This document shows, piece by piece, positions 23,218 to 30,533 of a stretch of 30,761 nt of DNA. The DNA is taken from contig CAIVXR010000152.1 of NCBI GenBank assembly GCA_903909925.1, forward strand, positions 1-30,761, written 5' to 3'. Position 1 is the stretch's first letter. Every line of letters starts with the position of its first letter. The notes beneath the pieces were generated by a model. That model saw nothing but the letters and a program-made list of their open reading frames with translations. It was not told where the DNA came from and made no database searches. The DNA is from an uncultured beta proteobacterium (GTDB lineage: Bacteria > Pseudomonadota > Gammaproteobacteria > Burkholderiales > Burkholderiaceae). Position numbers and translations under genes: made by a program.

Positions 23218-24333
23218 TTAATCTACATCTGATCCAGGGCGAGATGCGGAAATAGGTTTGGTTGCTACCTTGACGTCAGCACATTGTGCGCGATGCCGCA
23301 TAGCGTGATCCATTACTACTAATGCCAACATCGCCTCAGCTATTGGCGTAGCACGAATCCCCACACAAGGATCATGACGACCTTTAGTTTGAACAGTAAT
23401 GGACTTGCCGTCCAAGTCAATCGATTGCTTCTCACTCATGATGCTAGAGGTAGGTTTAATGGCAATAGAAACTCGTAGATCTTGACCGCTACTAATGCCC
23501 CCCAAGGTACCACCAGCATTATTACTAGCAAAGCCATTGGGATGCATTTCATCGCCATGCTCGCTACCACGCTGAGCTACAGATTTGAAGCCAGCACCGA
23601 TCTCAACACCTTTCACGGCATTTATACCCATCATCGCATGCGCAATGTCAGCATCCAATTTATCAAAGAGCGGCTCACCTAGACCAATTGGGACATTACG
23701 TGCACGCACCTCAATGCGTGCACCACAAGAATCCCCTGCTTTACGCAGCTCATCCATATACTCCTCAAGCTGAGGAATGATGTCAGCGTTAGCAGCAAAA
23801 AATGGATTTTTCTCTACTTGAGAAAGATCTTTAAATGGGATTTGCACATTGCCCAGCTGGCTCATATAGCCATAAAACTCTGTGCCGTATTTTTCACGCA
23901 GCCATTTTTTTGCAATCGCAGCGGCTGCAACTACAGGCGCAGTTAAGCGCGCAGAAGATCGACCACCACCGCGTGGATCACGAAAGCCATACTTATGGTG
24001 ATAAGCGTAATCAGCATGACCAGGACGAAAGGTTTGCAAGATATCGCTATAGTCTTGGCTGCGTTGGTCAGTATTACGTATTAGAAGAGCAATTGGTGCG
24101 CCCGTAGTTTTGCCCTCGAAGACGCCAGACAAAATCTCAACGCGATCTTCTTCTTTGCGCTGAGTAACATGACGGGATGTGCCTGGCTTACGACGATCTA
24201 AGTCTAATTGAAGATCAGCCTCGGATAAAAGCATACCTGGCGGACAGCCATCGACCACCGCCCCAATTGCGGGACCGTGAGATTCACCAAAAGTGGTAAC
24301 AGTAAAGAGGAGGCCTAAAGTATTTCCTGACAT
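23218..24333 (-). CDS. aroC: Chorismate synthase
   Basis: Last shared step of aromatic synthesis: EPSP to chorismate, with reduced FMN. 371 residues, usual. Seen: TFGESHGPAIGAVVDGCPPG, RRKPGTSRHVTQRKEEDRVEI (as two adjoining blocks), GHADYAYHHKYGFRDPRGGGRSSARLT, and GGISSGQDLRVSIAIKPTSS further on. An extended -10 (TGaCATAAT) ends 6 nt before the ATG. The upstream CBS gene is 53 nt away on the same strand. Confidence 0.96.
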   Translation of the reverse strand: MSGNTLGLLFTVTTFGESHGPAIGAVVDGCPPGMLLSEADLQLDLDRRKPGTSRHVTQRKEEDRVEILSGVFEGKTTGAPIALLIRNTDQRSQDYSDILQTFRPGHADYAYHHKYGFRDPRGGGRSSARLTAPVVAAAAIAKKWLREKYGTEFYGYMSQLGNVQIPFKDLSQVEKNPFFAANADIIPQLEEYMDELRKAGDSCGARIEVRARNVPIGLGEPLFDKLDADIAHAMMGINAVKGVEIGAGFKSVAQRGSEHGDEMHPNGFASNNAGGTLGGISSGQDLRVSIAIKPTSSIMSEKQSIDLDGKSITVQTKGRHDPCVGIRATPIAEAMLALVVMDHAMRHRAQCADVKVATKPISASRPGSDVD

Positions 24334-24339
24334 AACTAC

Positions 24340-24348
24340 ATTATGTCA
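24340..24348 (-). promoter_or_regulatory. Extended -10 promoter of aroC, predicted leaderless
   Basis: Minus strand TGACATAAT: extended -10 TGn plus CATAAT (5 of 6), 6 nt before the aroC ATG. The predicted transcript start falls on the A of the ATG. No Shine-Dalgarno sequence is present. Confidence 0.5.
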
Positions 24349-24386
24349 TTTGTCAGGAATATCAGCTTAAAACAAGCAGTTAGGGG

Positions 24387-24842
24387 CTAGTTAGCAGCCT
24401 TTTCAGTGTCTTCTGGCCAATCGCGAATGTAGGCTTTGAGCATCGTATTTTCGAAGTCTTGGGCCTCGACGACGGACTTGGCAACATCGTAAAAAGAAAT
24501 GACACCCATCAACATTTTTTGATCGACCACTGGTAGATAGCGGGCGTGATCCACTAACATCATGCGACGGACTTCATCAATTTCAGTTTCCATATTGCAA
24601 GTCAGTGGCTTCTGATTCATGACAGCACTTACATGGAGACCGTCTAGCTTTCCATGGTGTGTTGCTAATGCTGCGATCACTTCACGGAAAGTGAGAATAC
24701 CAACCAGTTTATCGTAGACCATGACAACTAAAGAACCTATGTCATGCTCACTCATGACCAATACTGCTGTTTGGAGTGGAGTTTCAGGGGCAACAGTAAA
24801 TAAGGTGCTACCCTTTACACGCAATATGTCACGAACTTTCAT
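24387..24842 (-). CDS. Two-CBS-domain protein
   Basis: 151 residues made of two CBS motifs and nothing else: MKVRDILRVKGSTLFTV... GSLVVMVYDKLVGILTFREVI and VSAVMNQKPLTCN... ARYLPVVDQKMLMGVISFYDVA. Such stand-alone pairs bind adenosine nucleotides and act as energy sensors; the target is unknown. The start is supported by GGAGG (24847-24851) 4 nt from the ATG, and a promoter lies upstream. It precedes aroC on the same strand. Confidence 0.88.
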   Translation of the reverse strand: MKVRDILRVKGSTLFTVAPETPLQTAVLVMSEHDIGSLVVMVYDKLVGILTFREVIAALATHHGKLDGLHVSAVMNQKPLTCNMETEIDEVRRMMLVDHARYLPVVDQKMLMGVISFYDVAKSVVEAQDFENTMLKAYIRDWPEDTEKAAN

Positions 24843-24883
24843 CTAGCCTCCAGAAAGAATACAAAAGCGGTAGTGATAGCTTC

Positions 24884-24912
24884 AATATATTCCCTAGCGC
24901 TCTTCCAATCAA
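24884..24912 (-). promoter_or_regulatory. Sigma70-type promoter of the CBS gene
   Basis: Minus strand: TTGATT at 24907-24912, a 17-nt spacer, TATATT at 24884-24889. The predicted start at about 24877 gives a leader of about 35 nt that includes the Shine-Dalgarno sequence, a conventional layout unlike the leaderless candidates nearby. Confidence 0.5.
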
Positions 24913-24929
24913 GGACAAAAGAGGCTCTT

Positions 24930-25778
24930 TTAGTAACGAATAACCCTAATGACGCCGCTACGAATATTGGGTAAATTGGCTACCAAGATCGCTCCAGCCA
25001 GAGTTATCCACCAGGTCATGTAGATCCAGAGTAAACCTAAGGGGAAGATGGCAAAGGCGCCGTAGACAGTCTTGTAAAAAGGAGTGTGACTTAGGAAGAT
25101 GGCATAGCCAAATTTCATCAGCTCAAAACTGATAGCTGCAAACAAGGCACCCGAAAAGGCATCTGCCCACAATATCTTTGAATAAGGCAAGACTTTGTAG
25201 ACAACTGTATAAACAGCAATTGCTAAAAAAATTGGTGCAATCGCTGCAATCAATTGGAAACCAAAAGAGATTGCTTTAATCCAACCTTCTGAGGCACTAA
25301 ATAAAACACCACTTAGGTAGATGCCTACGCCTAAAAGTACAGGGCCTAAAAAAGTTGCTGTGCTATAGATGACGACTTTTTTTAACAAAGGCCGTCTCTG
25401 TTGTACTTTGAAGATTTGGTTAAATGCAGCCTCGATCACTGCCAATGTCATGATAGTAGTAATCACCAAGCCAATTAAGCCAAGGTAAGTTAATCCCCGT
25501 GCTTTTGATGAAAACTGATCCAAATAGGTAAATACTTGTTGATTCAAACCACCGGGCATTGAGGTATCTAATAACCAAGTTCTAAAGGCATTTTTTACTT
25601 GGATAACACTGGGCAGATAGCCAATTAAAATGCTGCCAATGGTGAGCATTGGCACTAAAGATAAAGTAGTTGTAAAGGCTAGGCTGGCGGCAATCTGATT
25701 TAGATTCAGGCCGCGATTACGCTCCCAGAGCTGTTTGCCCAGAGCAAGCCATAATTGGGGGTTACGAATAAGACGCAT
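24930..25778 (-). CDS. YihY/BrkB family inner membrane protein
   Basis: 282 residues with about six membrane segments. Seen: NLNQIAASLAFTTTLSLVPMLTIG at the N-terminus and the C-terminal FGYAIFLSHTPFYKTVYGAFAIFPLGLLWIYMTWW, both hallmark blocks of the family once mis-named RNase BN. Function unknown; transport or envelope role presumed. It is head to head with wrbA with only 19 bp between start codons; TATGAT ends 6 nt before the ATG. Confidence 0.88.
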   Translation of the reverse strand: MRLIRNPQLWLALGKQLWERNRGLNLNQIAASLAFTTTLSLVPMLTIGSILIGYLPSVIQVKNAFRTWLLDTSMPGGLNQQVFTYLDQFSSKARGLTYLGLIGLVITTIMTLAVIEAAFNQIFKVQQRRPLLKKVVIYSTATFLGPVLLGVGIYLSGVLFSASEGWIKAISFGFQLIAAIAPIFLAIAVYTVVYKVLPYSKILWADAFSGALFAAISFELMKFGYAIFLSHTPFYKTVYGAFAIFPLGLLWIYMTWWITLAGAILVANLPNIRSGVIRVIRY

Positions 25779-25783
25779 CGCCG

Positions 25784-25790
25784 TATCATA
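25784..25790. promoter_or_regulatory. Shared two-way -10 element between yihY and wrbA
   Basis: TATCATA on the plus strand is TATGATA on the minus strand. TATCAT (25784-25789, plus) lies 8 nt before the wrbA ATG; TATGAT (25785-25790, minus) lies 6 nt before the yihY ATG. The 19-bp gap allows no separate leaders. No good -35 was found. Confidence 0.45.
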
Positions 25791-25797
25791 AGAGAAT

Positions 25798-26403
25798 ATG
25801 AGCCAACCTGAAATTTTAGTTTTGTACTACTCCCGTTACGGGGCCACCAAGGATCTAGCCCGCCTAATAGCTGAGGGCATAGAAAGCGTTCCGGGGGTGA
25901 GCGCTCGTCTTAGAACGGTTCCTGCAATCTCTGCAGTTTGTGAGGCCACAGAAGCTACCGTGCCCAATGAAGGTGCGCCCTATGCTGAATACTCAGATCT
26001 GCAAGAGTGTATCGGCTTAGCCCTTGGCTCCCCTACTCGCTTTGGCAATATGGCCGCCCCCATGAAATATTTTTGGGACGGAAGCTCATCCGAATGGCTC
26101 AATGGCGCTTTAATCGGAAAGCCAGCTTGTGTTTTCACCAGCACAGGCAGCATACACGGGGGACAAGAAAGCACCCTGCTCACAATGATGATTCCTCTTC
26201 TACATCATGGCATGGTCATTGTAGGTCTGCCATATAGTGAGCCTGATTTGATGTCTACTAATACAGGTGGCAGTCCTTACGGCGTAACTCACTTAGCCCA
26301 CGCAGATGGTCGAGCCCCTATTAGCCCTGAAGAGCAGCGTTTAGCAAAAGCCCAAGGTAAGCGCTTAGCAGAAACTGCTCTCAAGCTTTTGCAGAAAAAG
26401 TAA
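25798..26403 (+). CDS. wrbA: NAD(P)H:quinone oxidoreductase WrbA
   Basis: Flavodoxin-like FMN enzyme that reduces quinones by two electrons, protecting against radicals. 201 residues, normal. Seen: the FMN phosphate loop YYSRYGATKDLA, GSPTRFGNMAAPMKYFWD, CVFTSTGSIHGGQEST, and the GGSPYGVTHLAH tail. No Shine-Dalgarno sequence; TATCAT lies 8 nt before the ATG. DUF2069 follows after 5 nt. Confidence 0.93.
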   Translation: MSQPEILVLYYSRYGATKDLARLIAEGIESVPGVSARLRTVPAISAVCEATEATVPNEGAPYAEYSDLQECIGLALGSPTRFGNMAAPMKYFWDGSSSEWLNGALIGKPACVFTSTGSIHGGQESTLLTMMIPLLHHGMVIVGLPYSEPDLMSTNTGGSPYGVTHLAHADGRAPISPEEQRLAKAQGKRLAETALKLLQKK

Positions 26404-26408
26404 GCAAG

Positions 26409-26798
26409 ATGTTTAAAGGCTTACTCGAAAAAAATCCATACCAACTATTGGCGACCGCAGCCTTTGTTGATTTATTTATTCTATGCGTATGCTGGGAATG
26501 GTTTATTTCTCCGCTTCGCCCTGGCGGTTCATGGCTGATGCTCAAAGGCATACCATTACTCTTTGCGATTCCAGGCTTATGGAAAGGCAAGGTCTACACC
26601 ATGCAATGGGCATCGATGTTGATTCTCCTGTACATCACCGAAGGATTAGTTCGCATTCTTGAGACTGGTGCCAATTTTTGGATGGCGCTATTAGAGACCA
26701 TCATTGCTACTGTCGGCTTTGTTTGTTTGCTTTGCTATTTAAAGCCAATTAAGCAACAAGCAAAAATCTTAGCCAAACAAAAAGCTCAGGTTGAGTAA
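26409..26798 (+). CDS. DUF2069 membrane protein
   Basis: 129 residues, four hydrophobic segments, with the family's LRPGGSWLMLKGIPLLFAIPGLWKGKVYTMQW core (two adjoining blocks) and YITEGLVR. Function unknown. Placed between wrbA (5-nt gap) and the FAD oxidase (2-nt gap), so co-transcribed; the wrbA-DUF2069 pairing is common in betaproteobacteria. Confidence 0.85.
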   Translation: MFKGLLEKNPYQLLATAAFVDLFILCVCWEWFISPLRPGGSWLMLKGIPLLFAIPGLWKGKVYTMQWASMLILLYITEGLVRILETGANFWMALLETIIATVGFVCLLCYLKPIKQQAKILAKQKAQVE

Positions 26799-26800
26799 TC

Positions 26801-28216
26801 ATGCATGACCTGCTTGAACAATTTAGCGCAGTACTTGGCAAGCAATATGTTCTTACTGAAGATCAGGATAAAGCACCCTACCTTACAGATTGGCGCAAAC
26901 GTTATAGCGGTAAAGCATTAGCAGTCCTTCTACCAAAAACAACTAATGAAGTCGCGAAGCTTGTGAAGATTTGCGCTGCTAATCATGTTGTGATTGTTCC
27001 GCAAGGTGGTCATACCGGATTTTGCGGTGGTGCTACGCCAGACAATAGTGGTAAGCAAGTTATTCTCAATCTTAAGCGTATGAATCAAATTCGTGAGATT
27101 GATACCGCTAACCAAACGATTTCGCTCGAAGCGGGATGTATTTTGCAGGCTATTCAAGAAAAAGCGGCGGCCCAAGATTTTTTGTTTCCGCTTAGTCTTG
27201 GCGCTGAAGGTAGCTGCATGATTGGTGGTAACTTAGCTACCAATGCTGGCGGCACAAATGTACTTCGCTACGGCAATACCCGAGACCTTTGTTTGGGGCT
27301 TGAGGTTGTTACTGCTCAAGGTGAAATCTGGAATGGTATGAAAGGTTTGCGCAAAGACAATACAGGTTATGATTTACGCGACCTATTTATTGGCTCCGAA
27401 GGCACCCTAGGCATCATTACTGCAGCGGTCATGAAACTCTATCCATTGCCGATCTCCCAATGGACCACGCTAGTTGCTACTGAGAATATTGCATCAACCA
27501 TTGCTCTGCTAACTCTATTTCAAAAGCGTGCAACCTCATTGCTTACTGGTTTTGAGATGATGACGCAGGAATCATTAGCCCTAAATGAAAAACATTTTCC
27601 ACAGTTAGCTAACCCGTTAAAAGGCAATCCACCCTTCACCATATTAATTGAGCTTTCTGATCACGAGAGTGAAGAGCATGTTCGAAAATTACTTGGAACT
27701 ATCCTCGAAGAAGCTTTCACAACGAATCTCATTAGTGATGCCGTAATCGCTAATAATCTGAGTCAGGCAAATACCTTTTGGCATATGCGTGAGCATATTA
27801 CCCTGGCACAAGCTGAAGAAGGCGCTAATCTAAAGCATGACATCACGATTCCGCTTTCTTCATTAGAAAACTTTATTTTGGAAACTGATGCCCTGATCAG
27901 ACAAAAGTTCCCAGGCGTACGGATCATTAATTTTGGTCATTTGGGCGATGGCAACCTTCACTACAACATTGCCGCGCCTATTGGAATTGACCCAAAGGAG
28001 TTCAATCATCTTCATGAAAAACCGATTCAGGAGCTGGTTTATGCCCAAGTTGAGCGCTGCCAAGGCTCCATATCTGCAGAACATGGGGTTGGACAGCTCA
28101 AATTGGCGGATTTAAGAGCTCACAAGGGTGAGGTTGCGCACCAACTGATGAAGTCCTTAAAAAGGGCTCTAGACCCCCAAAATACCCTTAATCCCCATAA
28201 AGTCGTCTCAATTTGA
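26801..28216 (+). CDS. FAD-linked 2-hydroxyacid dehydrogenase/oxidase (GlcD/D2HGDH-like)
   Basis: 471 residues, full length. FAD-binding type 4 (PCMH) domain: VPQGGHTGFCGGATP, GAEGSCMIGGNLATNAGG, and DLFIGSEGTLGIIT; C-terminal oxidase domain with FGHLGDGNLHYN (metal-site His residues) and SAEHGVGQLK. The sequence type is the D-lactate/glycolate/D-2-hydroxyglutarate dehydrogenase group; which acid it oxidises cannot be told. No iron-sulfur partner (GlcF) is adjacent, which favours a single-chain dehydrogenase. Last gene of the wrbA run. Confidence 0.88.
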   Translation: MHDLLEQFSAVLGKQYVLTEDQDKAPYLTDWRKRYSGKALAVLLPKTTNEVAKLVKICAANHVVIVPQGGHTGFCGGATPDNSGKQVILNLKRMNQIREIDTANQTISLEAGCILQAIQEKAAAQDFLFPLSLGAEGSCMIGGNLATNAGGTNVLRYGNTRDLCLGLEVVTAQGEIWNGMKGLRKDNTGYDLRDLFIGSEGTLGIITAAVMKLYPLPISQWTTLVATENIASTIALLTLFQKRATSLLTGFEMMTQESLALNEKHFPQLANPLKGNPPFTILIELSDHESEEHVRKLLGTILEEAFTTNLISDAVIANNLSQANTFWHMREHITLAQAEEGANLKHDITIPLSSLENFILETDALIRQKFPGVRIINFGHLGDGNLHYNIAAPIGIDPKEFNHLHEKPIQELVYAQVERCQGSISAEHGVGQLKLADLRAHKGEVAHQLMKSLKRALDPQNTLNPHKVVSI

Positions 28217-28305
28217 GGGTTTTGCCCCTATTACCCTTAAGTAATTTGTTAAATATTTCGTAATTCTTGTCATCCCCACCCAATTCTGGAGCGTTGTATG
28301 CTCAT

Positions 28306-28313
28306 GGAGGTGA
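28306..28313 (+). promoter_or_regulatory. Very strong ribosome binding site
   Basis: GGAGGTGA-type sequence (TGGAGGTG at these bases, then A), complementary to the 16S 3' end, with about 5 nt before the ATG at 28319. It decides the start over the ATG at 28298. Confidence 0.75.
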
Positions 28314-28318
28314 CAAAT

Positions 28319-28504
28319 ATGTCAACAAGACTCAAACGCTGGGCCCGCGCAATTCAACAAATCGATCTGTCTAAAAGGACGCCTGAAGTCGCTATTGGCT
28401 ATCTGGACAATAAATATCGCGATATCGCGTGGCGTTATATCCGCATTCTAGGCTTTGAACGCACTATCAGCTTCATGGCTAGCAATAACTTTCATCCAGA
28501 GTAA
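28319..28504 (+). CDS. Small basic protein of unknown function, 61 residues
   Basis: Not recognised. 61 residues from ATG 28319 (68 if the ATG at 28298 were used). The N-terminus is basic (MSTRLKRWARAIQQ), the centre is YLDNKYRDIAWRYIRILGFERT, the end is NNFHPE. It has no signal peptide, membrane segment or cysteines and looks helical and soluble. Support for being real: the best Shine-Dalgarno match in the window, an own intergenic region of about 100 bp, and a perfect terminator right after the stop. No partner gene; the rhodanese gene is convergent. Confidence 0.7.
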   Translation: MSTRLKRWARAIQQIDLSKRTPEVAIGYLDNKYRDIAWRYIRILGFERTISFMASNNFHPE

Positions 28505-28512
28505 TTATTAGT

Positions 28513-28550
28513 AAAAAACCCTAAATAATTCAGTTATTTAGGGTTTTTTT
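28513..28550. terminator. Perfect bidirectional terminator
   Basis: A 16-bp perfect inverted repeat (28513-28528 and 28534-28549) around the loop TTCAG, with core CCCTAAATAA, and A and T tracts at the two ends. It terminates the small-protein gene and, read the other way, the convergent rhodanese gene. Confidence 0.9.
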
Positions 28551-28572
28551 ACGTCTATTGAGCTTGAAAAAT

Positions 28573-29574
28573 TTAATTGCTTTTGGCCTTTAGCGCCTCT
28601 TCAAGCTGATTAATCTTATTTTGCATTGCACTTAACTTGGCATTTAAGGCGCCCACATTCAGGAACGTCTCATCGGCCACTGGTGCTTTTAAGTTATTCC
28701 CCCAGCCAAGCCAGGCTGAGTCATAAACCTTCACCTTTTTAAAACCTAGGTTTTTCAAGACAACTGCTGTTTCAGCAGCACGTACACCACTTTGGCAATA
28801 GACAACCGTTTCTTTATCTGGGTCTAAGTTTGAATAAAGCTTTTTGAGGTCTGCTTCATTCTTCAGAGACATGCCGGAATTATTATCTACCTGTTTCTTG
28901 CCAAGCTTAATTGCGGTAGCGGGATCTTGCCAGTTATCTTCGAAGGGAATATTGACCGAATTCGGAATGTGGCCACCCCGAATAGCACGAACATCTTTGC
29001 CTGAATGTTCATCAGCAGTCCTCACATCCAAAATCTGTACAGATTTAGATTGAGCAAGTTTGAGCATTTCTTCATTAGATACCACCAACTGAGTTTGGGG
29101 TACGAGAGTTACTGATACAGGTGGGCAAGTTTGACGCTCCTTCTGAATCGGTAATCCAGCAGATTTCCAGCCCTCATAGCCATCGTGATAAACCTGAGCC
29201 TGCTTGCCACCAAAGTATTGAACGGTATATAAGCCAAAATAAGCATAGGGATTGCCACGGGCACCATAGACAACAATGTCACGATTAACACTCAAGCCAG
29301 CATCATTAAAGATTTTTTGTATCTTTTCCGTAGCAATATAGTCTTCCTTATTGGGGTCCCTCAAAACACTCCCTACCTCACCAATATTGATTGCCCCTGG
29401 TATATGCCCCTCTAGAAAACTTTTCTCATCACGGACATCCCAAACAATAGCCCCACGAGCAATCGCTTGCTGCACTTGCTCGGTATTAAGAATGGCATCA
29501 TTTTTCTGAGCCTGTACAGATATAGAAATCAATGCAGCACTGATGAGAAAAAGTTTTTTGATCAATTGATTCAT
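28573..29574 (-). CDS. Exported tandem rhodanese (sulfurtransferase)
   Basis: 333 residues from the ATG at 29574; a TTG five codons upstream is less likely. Signal peptide to about residue 23 (SVQAQ). Two rhodanese domains: about 25-145 (VWDVRDEKSFLEGHIPGA), whose active loop is YGARGNPYA and lacks the Cys; and about 165-297 with the catalytic Cys260 in VVYCQSGVRAAE. This inactive-then-active layout is usual for thiosulfate/mercaptopyruvate sulfurtransferases. Residues 308-330 form a short coiled coil. Expected in the periplasm, moving sulfane sulfur; acceptor unknown. Confidence 0.85.
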   Translation of the reverse strand: MNQLIKKLFLISAALISISVQAQKNDAILNTEQVQQAIARGAIVWDVRDEKSFLEGHIPGAINIGEVGSVLRDPNKEDYIATEKIQKIFNDAGLSVNRDIVVYGARGNPYAYFGLYTVQYFGGKQAQVYHDGYEGWKSAGLPIQKERQTCPPVSVTLVPQTQLVVSNEEMLKLAQSKSVQILDVRTADEHSGKDVRAIRGGHIPNSVNIPFEDNWQDPATAIKLGKKQVDNNSGMSLKNEADLKKLYSNLDPDKETVVYCQSGVRAAETAVVLKNLGFKKVKVYDSAWLGWGNNLKAPVADETFLNVGALNAKLSAMQNKINQLEEALKAKSN

Positions 29575-29628
29575 GAGAGATGCTTTCAACTAGAAATGAA
29601 CGATAAAAAATGAGCTTAACACTAAGAC

Positions 29629-30522
29629 TTAAACAAAAAAGGATTGAGCCTCAGCAATGAGTTCCGTAGGGAGCTCTTCAGGAATATAGTGCCCACAAGG
29701 GATCGCTCGTCCAGAGACATCCTGAGCTACTTCTTCCCAGTCGGCTATAGGTTTAAAACATTTATTGACTAGACCATGCTCACCCCAGAGGACTCGTAAT
29801 GGCATTACGAGCTTCTTTCCGGCAGCCCTATCCGCTCGATCATGAACTAGATCAATACTTGCAGCTGCTCGATAGTCTTCACACATGGCATGCATACTGA
29901 GTGGATTACTTACACCTGCAAGATATTCTGCCCAGCGCTCAGGAGAAAAAATATCAGTACCACCATGACGACCCAAATGTTTATTAATCCAAAATTGGGG
30001 GTTAGCGCCGATTAAGGTTTCTGGAACAGGTTCTGGCTGAATTAAGAAAAACCAATGCCAATAGCCTTTAGCAAACTCCATGGTCGTGTTGTCATACATT
30101 TTGAGGGTTGGTGAAATATCTAAGGCCATCAAACGCAAAACACTCTTTGGATAATCCATTGCCAAACGATGAGAGACTCTGCCACCACGATCATGCCCCA
30201 ATAAGAAAAATTGCTCATGACCCAAGGCTTTCATGAGGGCGTGCTGATCTGAGGCCATCGATTTTTTGGAGTAAGTCGAATGATCTGCTTTGCCGTGGGG
30301 TTTGGAGGAAGCCCCATAACCGCGCAGATCTGAAGCTATAACTGTGAAGCTTTGTGCCAATTTAGGAGCAACAATTTCCCAAATGGCTTTGGTTTGTGGG
30401 AAACCATGAAGCAACAGGATTGGGGGGCCATTGCCGCCAACTTGGCAGGCAATTTCTATTGGACCATCATCAGATGGAATGGTAATCCTTTTTTGATCAA
30501 AACCAGGAAATACTACAGACAT
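29629..30522 (-). CDS. Haloacetate (fluoroacetate) dehalogenase-type alpha/beta hydrolase
   Basis: 297 residues, cytosolic. The nucleophile is Asp111 in GHDRGGR rather than Ser. The fluoroacetate dehalogenase set is complete: Arg112 and Arg115 (carboxylate binding), Asp135, His156 and Trp157 in YWHW, and Tyr217 in CEDYRAAASIDL (halide pocket), His278 in CGHYIPEE. These align with Asp110, Arg111, Arg114, Asp134, His155, Trp156, Tyr219 and His280 of Rhodopseudomonas RPA1163. Also HGFPQ and DLRGYG. Expected reaction: haloacetate to glycolate plus halide. Epoxide hydrolase is less likely because of the HW/Y halide residues. It starts 11 nt after the EF-hand gene's stop. Confidence 0.82.
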   Translation of the reverse strand: MSVVFPGFDQKRITIPSDDGPIEIACQVGGNGPPILLLHGFPQTKAIWEIVAPKLAQSFTVIASDLRGYGASSKPHGKADHSTYSKKSMASDQHALMKALGHEQFFLLGHDRGGRVSHRLAMDYPKSVLRLMALDISPTLKMYDNTTMEFAKGYWHWFFLIQPEPVPETLIGANPQFWINKHLGRHGGTDIFSPERWAEYLAGVSNPLSMHAMCEDYRAAASIDLVHDRADRAAGKKLVMPLRVLWGEHGLVNKCFKPIADWEEVAQDVSGRAIPCGHYIPEELPTELIAEAQSFFV

Positions 30523-30533
30523 GCGGTATCCAA

